From: JAZDEY01 sp043808325 [NCBI: Candidatus Eiseniibacteriota bacterium] | GTDB taxonomy: Bacteria > Arandabacterota > Arandabacteria > Arandabacterales | Direction of reading: 5' to 3' | Assembly: GCA_043808325.1 (NCBI GenBank) | Contig: JAZDEY010000037.1 | Location: 1-64,000, forward strand | Length of the DNA stretch: 64,000 nucleotides | In this document: positions 1 through 9,204 of the stretch, one piece after another | Layout: each line of letters begins with the position of its first letter | Numbering within the stretch: the first letter of the stretch is position 1 | Position numbers and translations under genes: made by a program | Notes under the pieces: generated by a model | Database searches by the model: none | What the model saw: only the letters and a program-made list of their open reading frames with translations | Told to the model about the DNA's origin: nothing

Positions 1-290
1 ATCCCCATGCCTGCTACCTCCTGAGCGCCGATTCCCACGGCGCCAGGAGCGTATCTGACCAATGTTTCGAATACTTTTTATTTCTGAGGCAACGAACCCC
101 TTTCGAATACATTTATTATGAGTCAATGCGCGGCCTTGACACGCGGTCAATTACATGATAAGCTTGTAAGCGAAGTCGAGAGAGATAACAATCCCGAGCT
201 TAACTGATGATATGGCGTGCAAGGTGGCCGGTCGGGTTTCACAAGGATTCCTACCTGCCCGATCTGTTTAGGCAGAAGGAGGCAAAGGGC
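1..290. other. Upstream intergenic region with direct repeats
   Basis: No gene is supported here. A 6-bp GC hairpin (25-30 with 38-43) has no T tract. A perfect 10-nt direct repeat, TTTCGAATAC, lies at 65-74 and 101-110, each followed by an AT-rich stretch, with start-to-start spacing of 36 nt. A third related string, TTTCGAATA, occurs in the tRNA promoter near 28420 on the minus strand. A candidate promoter follows at 136-164. The repeats could be a regulator site for the secreted protein downstream; that is inference. Confidence 0.4.
136..164 (+). promoter_or_regulatory. Candidate sigma-70 promoter for the secreted protein
   Basis: A perfect -35 TTGACA (136-141) is followed by a 17-nt spacer and a poor -10 TAAGCT (159-164). 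The -35 overlaps a small dyad, TTGAC-ACGCG-GTCAA, which could be an operator. The weak -10 keeps confidence low. Confidence 0.35.
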
Positions 291-983
291 GTGCGACTAG
301 GTGCTGCTGGCCTTGTGTTCATGGCTGCCACATTAGCGTTGATGTCCCCGTCATCGGCGGGCATCCCTGCTTCCCCAAATTGCGATATCTGGGCGGAGAC
401 CGACACCGCGATGGTAGGTGACACCGTTGGTGTCTATGTTGTTCTCCGCGACATCTATGGGCAGCTGATCCCCGGCGTTCCGTGCGTGTTCTATACCGAA
501 CATCCGGGCACCGATTTCATTATTGGAAATCCCGATACCACGGACCTGAACGGCTTTGCCCAGGTCGCCATATGGACCGATGTTCATTCCCTGGATTTTC
601 ATGATTCCCATATCTACCTGGACTGTGATGGTGTGGTGGTGGGTCCGTCGGCTCCGATGTACTGGGTGTGCCGTGCCGGTGTCGATGCGGATGGCGGCGG
701 GGCAGCATCCTTTGCGCTTTACCCGAACCGGCCCAATCCCTTCACTGCGACCACGGAGATCGGGTATTCCTTGCCGGTGCGGTCCCCGGTCAATCTTGCG
801 GTCTATGACGTGCTCGGCAAGATGGTGCGGAGTCTTTGCAGCGTTTCGACTGACGCCGGCTACCACGTCTGCCGATGGGACGGTACTGATGAGGCCGGCG
901 GGCCGGTGTCTTCCGGTGTCTACTACGTCAGGATGGCCGTGCCGGGTTATGAGAGCACTCGGAGACTGATTCTCTTGAGATAG
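291..983 (+). CDS. Secreted protein with Ig-like and C-terminal FlgD-like sorting domain
   Basis: A 230-residue exported protein. I chose the GTG at 291 because AAGGAGG lies 8 nt upstream and the product then opens with a signal peptide (about residues 1-24, ending PSSAG); the ATG at 207 would put 28 polar residues first. Residues about 28-135 resemble a bacterial Ig-like (Big-1 type) fold. After an acidic, glycine-rich linker, residues about 145-230 form a FlgD-like Ig domain with the hallmark YPNRPNPF, VYDVLGK and SSGVYYVRM. In FCB-group and related candidate phyla such domains end many secreted proteins and act like type IX sorting tags (known family behaviour). The specific role is unknown. 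Confidence 0.8.
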   Translation: MRLGAAGLVFMAATLALMSPSSAGIPASPNCDIWAETDTAMVGDTVGVYVVLRDIYGQLIPGVPCVFYTEHPGTDFIIGNPDTTDLNGFAQVAIWTDVHSLDFHDSHIYLDCDGVVVGPSAPMYWVCRAGVDADGGGAASFALYPNRPNPFTATTEIGYSLPVRSPVNLAVYDVLGKMVRSLCSVSTDAGYHVCRWDGTDEAGGPVSSGVYYVRMAVPGYESTRRLILLR

Positions 984-1013
984 ATTGAGATAGGGAGCAC
1001 TCGCTTTGCCCGG

Positions 1014-1047
1014 CCCCGGAGGCTGCCCTCCGGGGTCCTTTATTTTG
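1014..1047 (+). terminator. Rho-independent terminator between convergent genes
   Basis: A 9-bp perfect GC stem (CCCCGGAGG at 1014-1022, CCTCCGGGG at 1027-1035) with a 4-nt loop is followed by TCCTTTATTTT. It lies 31 nt after the secreted-protein stop. The T tract overlaps the last codons of miaA on the other strand. Confidence 0.85.
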
Positions 1048-1978
1048 CCCGATCGTAGACCTCGCAAACCTCTGAGGCTAAAGCGAGGCAGTCGGACCTG
1101 CCGGTTACGTCCAGCCAGATGATGCCCTTGTCCTTGGCGAACCAGGTGATCTGCCGTTTGGCGAAGTGCCGTGTGTTCTTCTTGATCAGGTCTATGGCAT
1201 CCTCTAGCGAAAGGCTCCCCTCCAGATGCCGAATAACCTCGCGGTAGCCCAGGCTGTTTCTTACGACCGGGGAGCCTGCGTAACCCACGGCGACCAGACG
1301 CTTCACCTCATCGACCAGCCCTGACTCAATCATTCTGTCGACCCTTTGCTCGATCAGCCGATATAGGTCCTTGCGATCCCGCATCAGCCCGATCTTTACA
1401 GACGCAACTCCCATGGGTGCGGTGCCCTTTTCCAAGGCGGTCATTGGTCTGCCGGTCAGCTCAAAGACCTCCAGGGCTCGGATCACTCGGGAGAGATTCT
1501 GGGGGGCGATGCTCCTCGCTTTATCGGGATCGACTTCCGCGAGTTTCTTCCACAGGAACTCCTTGCCTTTGAGGCGCGCCGTCTCGCGCAAGTTCTCCCG
1601 CAGAGCCCTGTCCGCAGCCGGGCCATCGAATATCCCCTCGAGAAGAGCCCTCACATAGAGACCGGTCCCGCCGACCACTACGGGCAGATGCCCTCTCTCC
1701 AGGATATCCCCGACAACCTTTCTTGCCTCCCGCTCGTAGTCCTTGGAGGTATACTGGCGGTCCGGGTCGGCCACGTCTACCAGATGATGGGGAACCGTCT
1801 GCCGCATCGCGGCGTCAGGCTTTGCGGTTCCGATGTCCATCATACGGTAGAGAAGTCGGGAATCTGCCGAGACAATCTCACCCGATAGGCGCATGGCTGC
1901 ATGCAGGGCCACGTCGCTCTTGCCGACCCCTGTGGGACCCACGAGGATGAGGATGGGCCCTGAGCCGTGGGGATTCAC
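1040..1978 (-). CDS. miaA: tRNA dimethylallyltransferase
   Basis: Transfers dimethylallyl to N6 of A37 in tRNAs reading UNN codons; the product is the substrate of MiaB, encoded in the same operon. The 312-residue protein has an N-terminal P-loop GPTGVGKSD and the family motif DIGTAKP, and matches the usual length. The start is GTG at 1978: its GTGA overlaps the mutL stop by 4 nt, and AAGAAGG lies about 10 nt upstream. The longer reading frame starting at 2047 adds residues unlike MiaA and overlaps mutL by 73 nt. It is the last gene of the operon. Confidence 0.95.
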   Translation of the reverse strand: MNPHGSGPILILVGPTGVGKSDVALHAAMRLSGEIVSADSRLLYRMMDIGTAKPDAAMRQTVPHHLVDVADPDRQYTSKDYEREARKVVGDILERGHLPVVVGGTGLYVRALLEGIFDGPAADRALRENLRETARLKGKEFLWKKLAEVDPDKARSIAPQNLSRVIRALEVFELTGRPMTALEKGTAPMGVASVKIGLMRDRKDLYRLIEQRVDRMIESGLVDEVKRLVAVGYAGSPVVRNSLGYREVIRHLEGSLSLEDAIDLIKKNTRHFAKRQITWFAKDKGIIWLDVTGRSDCLALASEVCEVYDRAK

Positions 1979-3690
1979 TTTCTGAGGAACCTTCTTTCGA
2001 TTTCGTCCCAGGAGAGCCTTATCATGGTGGGGCGTCCGTGGGGGCAAGCAAGCGGCATGCGGGATGCGAAAAGACGCTCCACCAGCGACCTTATCTCTTC
2101 GTCGTTCAGTTTATCGCCTGCCTTGATCGCTCCTTTGCAGGCAAAAGCCGCAGCGATCACATGATTGATGTCGTGTGTCTCCGATCTGTTCTCCATCACC
2201 TCATCCATGATGTCGGTCAGGACCCTCTTCTTGTCGCCCTGCTTGAAGACCGCAGGCACTGCCTCAATCACGTATGTCCGCTTGCCGAACTTCCTGACCT
2301 CGAAGCCGATCTGCCTGAGCTTGCCGAAGTGCTCGTCGATTACATCTTCTTCTTCAGGGGTGACCTCAACGGTTTCGGGGAAGAGCAGCTCCTGCATCAC
2401 GGGCTCCCCGCCCTCGAGACGGCTGCGAACCTCCTCATAAAGCACGCGTTCGTGAGCCGCATGCTGGTCGATCAGGTAGAATTCCTCCTCCGATTCCGCG
2501 AGAACATAGGAATTCTTTATCTGGACTATGGGCACCGCTCGGGCCTCGGCCTCGCGCTTCTCGGGCTTGCGCACCCTGTACCTGGGGGCGGTCTCGGATA
2601 CCAGGACCTTGGTCTTGTCAAACAGGTGTATCGGTCCAAAGGAGACCGGTGCCTCAGCCCGATGGGCAGTGGGAGGCCTCGCAATAAGCGGGGGGATCAT
2701 CTTCCTCGCTGTCATGGCGCTCTGGACGGCGCGGAAGACGAAGTCCCTGACGTCCTTCTCGCGCCGGAAACGCACCTCCCTCTTGGTAGGGTGGACGTTG
2801 AAATCAGCTTCGGCGGGATTGATATCGATCAGGATCACACCGGTTGGGTATCGGTTCCTGACGAGAGTGTTGCCATAGGCGTCGCATGCCGCTCTTATGA
2901 TCAGCTTGTTCTCAACCGGTCGCTTGTTGACAAAGATCGAGATATAGCCACTTGACGTTCTTGCCTCCTCGGGCCTCGACAGGAAACCGCACAGCTGGAT
3001 GTATTCGTCTGAGACATTGATCGCGATCGAGTTCTCACCGAAACTTCTGCCCAGGATGCTTCCCACTCTCTCCTCAATGCTGTCAACGGCCGGCAGGCTC
3101 AAGATCACCTTCCGGTCGCGGATCAGTTTCATAGAGATCCAATGGTGGCTTATGGCATGGGTCGCAAAGGTCTTGACCACATGCCTGACCTCGGTGGCCT
3201 TCGACTTGAGGAACTTGCCCCGCGCCGGTGCATTATAGAAGAGATTGGTGACCTTGATGGTGGTGCCGACCGGCCGGGTCGCCTTACCCACTTGATCGAT
3301 CTTACCGCCCCTGATCGTGAGATGGGTCGCGAGGTCATCGTCTTTGGTCCGGGTTACCGCCTCTATCTCGGAGACACTGGCTATGGCGGCGAGCGCCTCC
3401 CCTCTGAAGCCCATGGTTCTTACGCATTCCAGGTCTTCCACCGTTGAGATCTTGCTGGTTGCGTGCCTCTCGAACGCAAGCAGGGCGTCCTCCTCGGCCA
3501 TGCCGATCCCGTCGTCGGTTATCCTTATCATCTCCCGGCCCTCACCCTTGGTCTCAACGGTTATATGGGAGGCCCCGGCGTCAATCGCATTCTCGACCAA
3601 CTCCTTCACGACCGACGATGGTCTGTCGACAACCTCACCTGCGGCTATCATATTAACGGTTCTGTTGTCCAGTATTCTGATCTTTGTCAT
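1975..3690 (-). CDS. mutL: DNA mismatch repair protein MutL (endonuclease type)
   Basis: A GHKL ATPase that couples mismatch recognition by MutS to strand incision. The 571-residue protein starts MTKIRILDN and carries the GHKL motifs ELVENAIDAGA, DDGIG and GFRGEAL in the first 110 residues. The C-terminal dimerisation/endonuclease domain has DQHAAHERVLYEE, ACKGAIKAGD and a final CPHGRP. Those metal-site motifs mark MutL proteins of bacteria lacking MutH, so this one probably nicks DNA itself. The start overlaps the end of mutS by 38 nt, indicating translational coupling. Confidence 0.97.
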   Translation of the reverse strand: MTKIRILDNRTVNMIAAGEVVDRPSSVVKELVENAIDAGASHITVETKGEGREMIRITDDGIGMAEEDALLAFERHATSKISTVEDLECVRTMGFRGEALAAIASVSEIEAVTRTKDDDLATHLTIRGGKIDQVGKATRPVGTTIKVTNLFYNAPARGKFLKSKATEVRHVVKTFATHAISHHWISMKLIRDRKVILSLPAVDSIEERVGSILGRSFGENSIAINVSDEYIQLCGFLSRPEEARTSSGYISIFVNKRPVENKLIIRAACDAYGNTLVRNRYPTGVILIDINPAEADFNVHPTKREVRFRREKDVRDFVFRAVQSAMTARKMIPPLIARPPTAHRAEAPVSFGPIHLFDKTKVLVSETAPRYRVRKPEKREAEARAVPIVQIKNSYVLAESEEEFYLIDQHAAHERVLYEEVRSRLEGGEPVMQELLFPETVEVTPEEEDVIDEHFGKLRQIGFEVRKFGKRTYVIEAVPAVFKQGDKKRVLTDIMDEVMENRSETHDINHVIAAAFACKGAIKAGDKLNDEEIRSLVERLFASRMPLACPHGRPTMIRLSWDEIERRFLRK

Positions 3691-6319
3691 CTGTGGATTT
3701 TTCGCCTTTCGACGCGAGCTTCTTCAACGCTGCGAGCTCTTCCAAAGCCTGGAGCGGCGTGACATTGTTGAGATCAAGGTCGGCCAGCTTGCGGGTCAAC
3801 TCTTTCTCGGTCTCCCAGAGACTGAGCTGGATGTCGCCCGATACCGGCGAATGCTCTCCTCTGGCAAGCCGGGGAATGTTGCCGACACCGTACTCGTCTT
3901 CCTCGAGGTTGGCGAGTATCTCGCGCGCTCTTTCGATCACGTCTTGGGGTAGCCCCGCGAGTCTGGCCACCTGTATGCCGTAGCTCCTGTCCGAGCCACC
4001 CTCGACGATCTTCCTCAAGAAGAGGATTTTATCACCGTACTCCCTCACCAGCACGTTGAAATTCTTGACCCTGGGCAGGATTTCCGCCAAGTCGGTCAGC
4101 TCGTGGTAATGGGTCGCAAAAAGTGTGAGTGGGCTTGCACGTCCGTTGTCATGAAGATACTCGACCGCTGCCCAGGCAATGCTCAACCCATCATAGGTGC
4201 TGGTACCACGGCCGACCTCGTCCAGGAGCACCAGGCTCCGACTTGAGGCGTTGTTAAGGATATTGGCGGTCTCGATCATCTCCACCAGGAAGGTGCTCTG
4301 GCCTCGGGCCATGCGGTCGGTCGCTCCGATGCGGGTGAAGACCTTGTCCACGATGCCGATGGTCGCGGCCGAGGCCGGCACAAAACTCCCGATCTGGGCC
4401 ATTATGACGATAAGTGCGACCTGTCTTATGAAGGTCGATTTGCCGGCCATGTTGGGGCCGGTGATCACAAGTATCTGGTCAGTCTGGTCAAGGAGAACAT
4501 CGTTGGGAACGAAGGTATCTCCCCCCAGGAACCGCTCGACCACCGGATGGCGACCCTGGTGAATCTCGATGCGCCGCTCGTCGCTTATCCGCGGTTTCAC
4601 ATAGTCGTTTTGCGTCGCCACTTCCGCGAAGGAGGCCAGAACATCTATTTCCGCAACCATCCGTGCGGCGTCCTGGATAGTGCCGGTAGCCTCGGCGACC
4701 TTGAGCCGTACATTCCTGAAGATCTCCTCTTCAAGCCGGGAAGCATTCTCCTCTGCCTGGAGGATCTCGGCCTCCTTCCGCTTAAGGTCTTCGGTGATGA
4801 ATCTCTCTCCGCCGACCAGGGTTTGCTTTCTTATGTAGTCCTGCGGCACGCCTTTCAGATTGGTCTTGCTGACCTCGATGTAGTAACCGAACACTCTGTT
4901 ATAGCCGACCTTGAGGGAATGAATGCCCGTGCGCCTCCTTTCAGCTGCCTGGAGATCAAGTACCCATTTGCGGGCATCATGCGACGTGAGTCTTATCTCA
5001 TCCAGTCGCTTGTCGAATCCTTCCCGTATCACCTCCCCCTCCTTGAAGATGGCCGGGCCGTCATCCTTGATCGAACGGGAGATCAGGTCCCCAACCTCCT
5101 TGAGATCGGGCAGGTGATCGGAGACCTGTGCAAGCATTCCGGAATTGGATCCCGAGATGATCCGACGCAACTCAGGTAGACGGCCGAGCGACTCCTTGAT
5201 TGCGAGAAGATCCCTTGGTCCGGCCTTCTCGGTGCAGACCCTTCCGATCAAGCGTTCGAGGTCGCTGATCTCCCTGACGGTTGATCGGATGTCCTTTCTC
5301 CTTATCTCGTCGCTTACCAGCTCGTCCACAGCCTCAAGTCGGGCGCCTATGGTCCCGAGCACAACCAGGGGGTTCTTGATCCAACTCCTGAGGCATCTCC
5401 CGCCCATTGAAGTCAAGGTTCGATCGAGCACTCCGAGCAGGCATGCCCCTTTGTCCTCCGGATGAAGCGGGCTCAGGACTTCCAGGTTTGCCATAGAGGT
5501 CTCGTCGATTTCCAACAGGAGAGATTTCCTCGCGACCGCGAGCCTGGAGATGTGCGGGAGCAATCTCTTCTGGGTCTGTCTGAGGTAAGATATCAGCGCT
5601 CCCGCAGCTCCGGTCGCCAGCGGCATGTTCTGGCATCCGAACCCGTCGAGCGTGGCTATCCTGAAATGATCACACACGGTAGCCGAGGCTGAATCGTGCA
5701 GGAAGAGCCAATCGTCAAGTGCGGTTAGAGCCGCGTGAGGCACGGCCTGCCTTATCCTAGCAAGGATCGCGTCGGCCGCGGATTCCCTGGGATATAAGAC
5801 CTCACTGGGCCTGGCCTTGCCGATCTCCCTGAAGAGATCCTCAACTGACACTTCCGTGACCGTGAATTCCCCGGTAGAGAGGTCTGCGCGCGCCATACCC
5901 CATGTGTCCCCTTCACCTACGAGCGCGACCAGGTAGTTGTTTTCCTTCTCATCGAGGAGCACCGAAGAGGTGACCGTACCGGGAGTGATCACCTCGACCA
6001 CACGCCGCTTGACCAGACCCTTGGCATCCCTGGGAGTCTCTATCTGATCGCAGATCGCAACCTTGTGGCCCGCCCGCACCAGCCTGGCGATATAAGTATC
6101 GACGGCATGGTGAGGTACGCCCGCCAGCGGGATCCTCTTCTCCCCTTCACGCGACCGTGATGTGAGCGCGATCCCCAGCACCCGCGCAGCGGTCACCGCA
6201 TCCTCGTAGAAGGTCTCATAGAAATCGCCCATCCTGAAGAGCAGAACGGCATCGGGATAATCTTTCTTGATGCTCATGTACTGAGACATCATGGGTGTCT
6301 CATGCGGCTGTTTCGACAT
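3653..6319 (-). CDS. mutS: DNA mismatch repair protein MutS
   Basis: Mismatch-recognition ATPase of 888 residues, full length for MutS1. The N-terminal mismatch-binding domain has LLFRMGDFYETFYEDA, which contains the Phe-X-Glu wedge. Connector, lever and clamp regions follow, then a C-terminal ATPase with Walker A GPNMAGKST, Walker B LVLLDEVGRGTSTYDG and the helix-turn-helix dimer region. It sits 47 nt downstream of lapB and overlaps mutL by 38 nt. No separate regulatory signal is visible, so it is probably co-transcribed with the lap and tRNA-modification genes. Confidence 0.98.
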   Translation of the reverse strand: MSKQPHETPMMSQYMSIKKDYPDAVLLFRMGDFYETFYEDAVTAARVLGIALTSRSREGEKRIPLAGVPHHAVDTYIARLVRAGHKVAICDQIETPRDAKGLVKRRVVEVITPGTVTSSVLLDEKENNYLVALVGEGDTWGMARADLSTGEFTVTEVSVEDLFREIGKARPSEVLYPRESAADAILARIRQAVPHAALTALDDWLFLHDSASATVCDHFRIATLDGFGCQNMPLATGAAGALISYLRQTQKRLLPHISRLAVARKSLLLEIDETSMANLEVLSPLHPEDKGACLLGVLDRTLTSMGGRCLRSWIKNPLVVLGTIGARLEAVDELVSDEIRRKDIRSTVREISDLERLIGRVCTEKAGPRDLLAIKESLGRLPELRRIISGSNSGMLAQVSDHLPDLKEVGDLISRSIKDDGPAIFKEGEVIREGFDKRLDEIRLTSHDARKWVLDLQAAERRRTGIHSLKVGYNRVFGYYIEVSKTNLKGVPQDYIRKQTLVGGERFITEDLKRKEAEILQAEENASRLEEEIFRNVRLKVAEATGTIQDAARMVAEIDVLASFAEVATQNDYVKPRISDERRIEIHQGRHPVVERFLGGDTFVPNDVLLDQTDQILVITGPNMAGKSTFIRQVALIVIMAQIGSFVPASAATIGIVDKVFTRIGATDRMARGQSTFLVEMIETANILNNASSRSLVLLDEVGRGTSTYDGLSIAWAAVEYLHDNGRASPLTLFATHYHELTDLAEILPRVKNFNVLVREYGDKILFLRKIVEGGSDRSYGIQVARLAGLPQDVIERAREILANLEEDEYGVGNIPRLARGEHSPVSGDIQLSLWETEKELTRKLADLDLNNVTPLQALEELAALKKLASKGEKSTDDKDQNTGQQNR

Positions 6320-6366
6320 GGCCTTAAGACGGAGTGGGGTTTAAAGTACCCGGCAAATCCTGGGTC

Positions 6367-7503
6367 TCACACGAAGGTCTCCCACTGCTTGCACCTGGGA
6401 CATCTCCAGAGAACCTCATTTGCCTTGTGATTACAGTTGCTGCAAAGGTGACTCTCCTCGTCTGAGGAAAAACCGTTGAAGGCCTCAACCATAGCCTTCA
6501 GCGAAAGCTCGATGTCTCCCCGCTCATAGTAAAGCCTGGCCAGGGCCTGCTTGACCCGCCGGGACCCCGGCTCTGCCTCCAGCGCGGCCTTACAGAGCCT
6601 CAGAGCCTCTTCGATATTGCCCTTCTTGCGATGGATGTTGGCCAGGGTCATCGTGGTTCTGACATCGCTGGGGTTTCTCTCCAGGACATCGTTATACAGA
6701 TCGACGATTTTTTCGAATCGGCCCTTCTCATAAAAAGCCTTCTCGAGCCGCCTGAAGGTCGTGTAGGCGATCGCGGGGAAAACGGTGACTATTCTGCGCC
6801 ACGAAGATATGGCATCGTCGATGTTGCCGAGCGCGTAATAGACGTCGCCGAGATAAAGATAGGCGGCGGCGCATTCCGAGTCGATCTTCAAGGCATCCTT
6901 AAGGCTTGACTCAGCCTCCTTGAGGTTCTGCCGATCGAGGTAGGACTTGCCGACATATGCCTTGTATAGAGCCAGTGCGTGGGTATCGTCAACCCGCTTT
7001 AGCTTCGAGATGTCGCGTCTGATCAGATAAGCCTTGTCCCACTCGCCGATCTCCTCGTAGACCTCAAGCAGCTCGTCCATCGCCCTCTCATCGCGGGGCT
7101 TTATCTCGAGGACCTGCTCATAGCTCGCGGCAGCTCGGTCCAGCCGTTTGGCCTTGCGATAGTCCCGGGCAAGGCTCAAGAGCACACGAGCCATCGCATG
7201 CTTCGGCATCGATGTCCTGACGGTCAGCTCGCGGTGGACCTGTGTCGCCCTCGCCAAATCACCGGTCTCCCGCATAGCATCCCCCAGCCTCAGGTAGGCA
7301 TCGGCATTCTGCGGCTCCTGCCGGACCGCTTCACGAAAGGAGGCAAGCGCCGAGGAATACTCTCCATCCAGCAGGTGCGCTATGCCTTCGACGTAAGGGT
7401 TCTTGCCCGCGGCCCGCTTGCGCTTGTGGCTTATGTTGGTCCACACCCGGTGAAACAGCACGGCGAGCACACATAGTATTAAGATGATCAACAAGGTGAT
7501 CAC
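6367..7503 (-). CDS. lapB: LapB (YciM)-like TPR protein with rubredoxin-type metal domain
   Basis: A 378-residue envelope-assembly regulator. In Enterobacteria LapB sits in the inner membrane and controls LpxC turnover, and so LPS supply (known family role). One N-terminal membrane helix (residues 1-18) is followed by an array of about nine TPR units and a C-terminal rubredoxin-like knuckle, CSNCNHKA...WRCPRCKQW, with the four cysteines that bind iron or zinc. The gene overlaps lapA by 4 nt, the same lapA-lapB pairing as in E. coli. Its presence fits the LPS genes elsewhere in the window. Confidence 0.88.
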   Translation of the reverse strand: MITLLIILILCVLAVLFHRVWTNISHKRKRAAGKNPYVEGIAHLLDGEYSSALASFREAVRQEPQNADAYLRLGDAMRETGDLARATQVHRELTVRTSMPKHAMARVLLSLARDYRKAKRLDRAAASYEQVLEIKPRDERAMDELLEVYEEIGEWDKAYLIRRDISKLKRVDDTHALALYKAYVGKSYLDRQNLKEAESSLKDALKIDSECAAAYLYLGDVYYALGNIDDAISSWRRIVTVFPAIAYTTFRRLEKAFYEKGRFEKIVDLYNDVLERNPSDVRTTMTLANIHRKKGNIEEALRLCKAALEAEPGSRRVKQALARLYYERGDIELSLKAMVEAFNGFSSDEESHLCSNCNHKANEVLWRCPRCKQWETFV

Positions 7504-7853
7504 GAAACCACGTCCTTTCCTTCAACATCTTCCACCGGCTTCATCTCTGCGAGAGCTTCCTCAATCGGTAGGTTCCTGATGGCGACAAGCTCGGACTCCA
7601 GGTCACGATTCCGCTTCTTGAGGCGTCGAACGGTAAGGCCGAGGTCGATGAAGTAATATAGACAATAGAGAATGGTTAGGGCCACACCTATCAGAAACCC
7701 GAGAAACAAGGCAAGAATCATGGGAACGTCGTAATAGGTGCGGAACCCCAGGTTGATTACCACTCTCTCTCCAGGATTCAACACGGCAAAGGCAACAACC
7801 GCCATCGTGACTACAAGGAGCGCTATGGCTGCAATGGCCCTGGAAACATTCAT
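7500..7853 (-). CDS. lapA: LapA-domain inner-membrane protein
   Basis: A 117-residue protein with two N-terminal membrane helices (about residues 7-26 and 44-67) and a cytoplasmic coiled-coil tail rich in charged residues, VRRLKKRNRDLESEL. This is the LapA/DUF1049 architecture. LapA partners LapB in LPS-assembly control. The gene begins 1 nt after the miaB stop and overlaps lapB by 4 nt. The acidic last 15 residues are variable in the family. Function is transferred from family and context. Confidence 0.82.
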   Translation of the reverse strand: MNVSRAIAAIALLVVTMAVVAFAVLNPGERVVINLGFRTYYDVPMILALFLGFLIGVALTILYCLYYFIDLGLTVRRLKKRNRDLESELVAIRNLPIEEALAEMKPVEDVEGKDVVS

Positions 7854-7854
7854 C

Positions 7855-9198
7855 TCAAGCTCCCGCCTTTCTCAAAGAAGGGTCACAGATTACCATCCAC
7901 CGTGTGACACCGGATATTTTCGCGGCCAAGGTCCCCCCCTTTTCTACACCCTCACGGGGTAGCTTGGCAAGCCAGTTTTCACGGGTCCTCCCGAGCATGA
8001 AACCCGGGTCCCTTGCGCTTGGGCCCTCCACCAAGACTTCAACTTCGCTGCCCAAGAGAGCCTGCTTCTTCTCGTCGGTTATACGATTCTGAAGTGCTAT
8101 TATTTCTTTGAGTCTTCGCGTCTTCTCAGCAGCTGCAACGTCGTCGGCCAGCCCATAGGCGGCCGTCCCCTTCCGCGGGGAATACCGGAACATAAACGCG
8201 GCATCAAAACGCATCCTCTCGATGGCGCAGAAGGTGGCCTCGAAATCGGTCTCAGTCTCCGATGGGAACCCTACCATAATGTCGGTAGTGACTGCAAGCC
8301 TTGGAATGCTGTGCCTCGCGAACTCCACTATCTTGCTGAAATCCCTAAACGAATAGCCGCGGGTCATCAGCGAGAGTATCCTATCGGAGCCGCTCTGAAG
8401 AGGCAGATGGAGATGCTCGCAGACCTTGGGAAGATCTCGTATCTGCTCCACCAGACCCAGGGTCAGGTCCTTGGGGTGTGACGTGGTGAAACGTATTCGC
8501 TCCAACCCTTCCACCCGGTTCGCCTTCTCCAGAAGATAGGCGAAGGTGAGGCCGTGATCCCTGTAGGAATTGACATTCTGACCTATCAAAGTAACGTCCT
8601 TGGCGCCCAGCCCGACGAAGTGCTCGATTTCTTCCAGAATCGCGCTGTGGGGCTTGCTACGCTCCCTTCCGCGTACGTAGGGTACGATGCAGTACGAGCA
8701 GAAATTGTCGCAACCCTGCATTATGGTGACGAAGGCTCTGACCGAATCGTGGCGCCCGGGCCGCGAGCTATAGAGCGAGCGGGGAGGCTCGGTCACGCCC
8801 GCAACCAGGGGATGCCTTGTATGGGCTTCCTCGACAAGGCCCACCAACGATGAGTAGGCGTCGAATCCCACAACCAGATCGATCTTGGCCGCACCCTGGA
8901 CAAGCCCCTCGCCGAGCCTTTGCGCCATGCATCCGACCACGCCGATAACCAGTTCAGGATTGGTCCTCTTGAGAGCGGCAAGCTCCCTCAAGCGGGCCAG
9001 GGCCTTATCCTCGGCTCTTTCCCTGACGCTACAGGTGTTTACGAGAATCACCGATGCATCCTGGGGTCGCTTTACCGACTGGTAACCGCTGCGCGCGAGG
9101 AGATCGGAAATGAACTCCGAATCATAGATGTTCATCTGGCAGCCCAGAGTCTCGATGTAGAACCGCCTGCCCTCTTTGGAGTCGCTATCCATTCTCAC
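7855..9198 (-). CDS. miaB: tRNA-2-methylthio-N6-dimethylallyladenosine synthase
   Basis: A 447-residue radical-SAM methylthiotransferase that converts i6A37 to ms2i6A37 using two [4Fe-4S] clusters. The N-terminal MTTase domain has ETLGCQMN and the auxiliary-cluster cysteines (TCSVRE, GCMAQR). The radical SAM motif is CDNFCSYC near residue 160, and a TRAM-like domain closes the protein. ETLGCQMNIYDSE is typical of MiaB rather than MtaB or RimO. Start choice is between GTG 9198 and ATG 9192. Having miaA in the same operon puts both steps of ms2i6A synthesis under one promoter. Confidence 0.95.
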   Translation of the reverse strand: MRMDSDSKEGRRFYIETLGCQMNIYDSEFISDLLARSGYQSVKRPQDASVILVNTCSVRERAEDKALARLRELAALKRTNPELVIGVVGCMAQRLGEGLVQGAAKIDLVVGFDAYSSLVGLVEEAHTRHPLVAGVTEPPRSLYSSRPGRHDSVRAFVTIMQGCDNFCSYCIVPYVRGRERSKPHSAILEEIEHFVGLGAKDVTLIGQNVNSYRDHGLTFAYLLEKANRVEGLERIRFTTSHPKDLTLGLVEQIRDLPKVCEHLHLPLQSGSDRILSLMTRGYSFRDFSKIVEFARHSIPRLAVTTDIMVGFPSETETDFEATFCAIERMRFDAAFMFRYSPRKGTAAYGLADDVAAAEKTRRLKEIIALQNRITDEKKQALLGSEVEVLVEGPSARDPGFMLGRTRENWLAKLPREGVEKGGTLAAKISGVTRWMVICDPSLRKAGA

Positions 9199-9204
9199 GT
9201 CCCA

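Noticed and set aside
351-1067. Long minus-strand frame opposite the secreted protein
   Set aside because: It runs antisense through a gene with a clear signal peptide and FlgD-like domain; its composition is Arg/Gly/Pro-rich with no family motifs.
2038-2955. 305-codon frame opposite mutL
   Set aside because: Antisense to conserved MutL motifs; no Shine-Dalgarno or recognisable domain. Such shadow frames are frequent in this GC-rich sequence.
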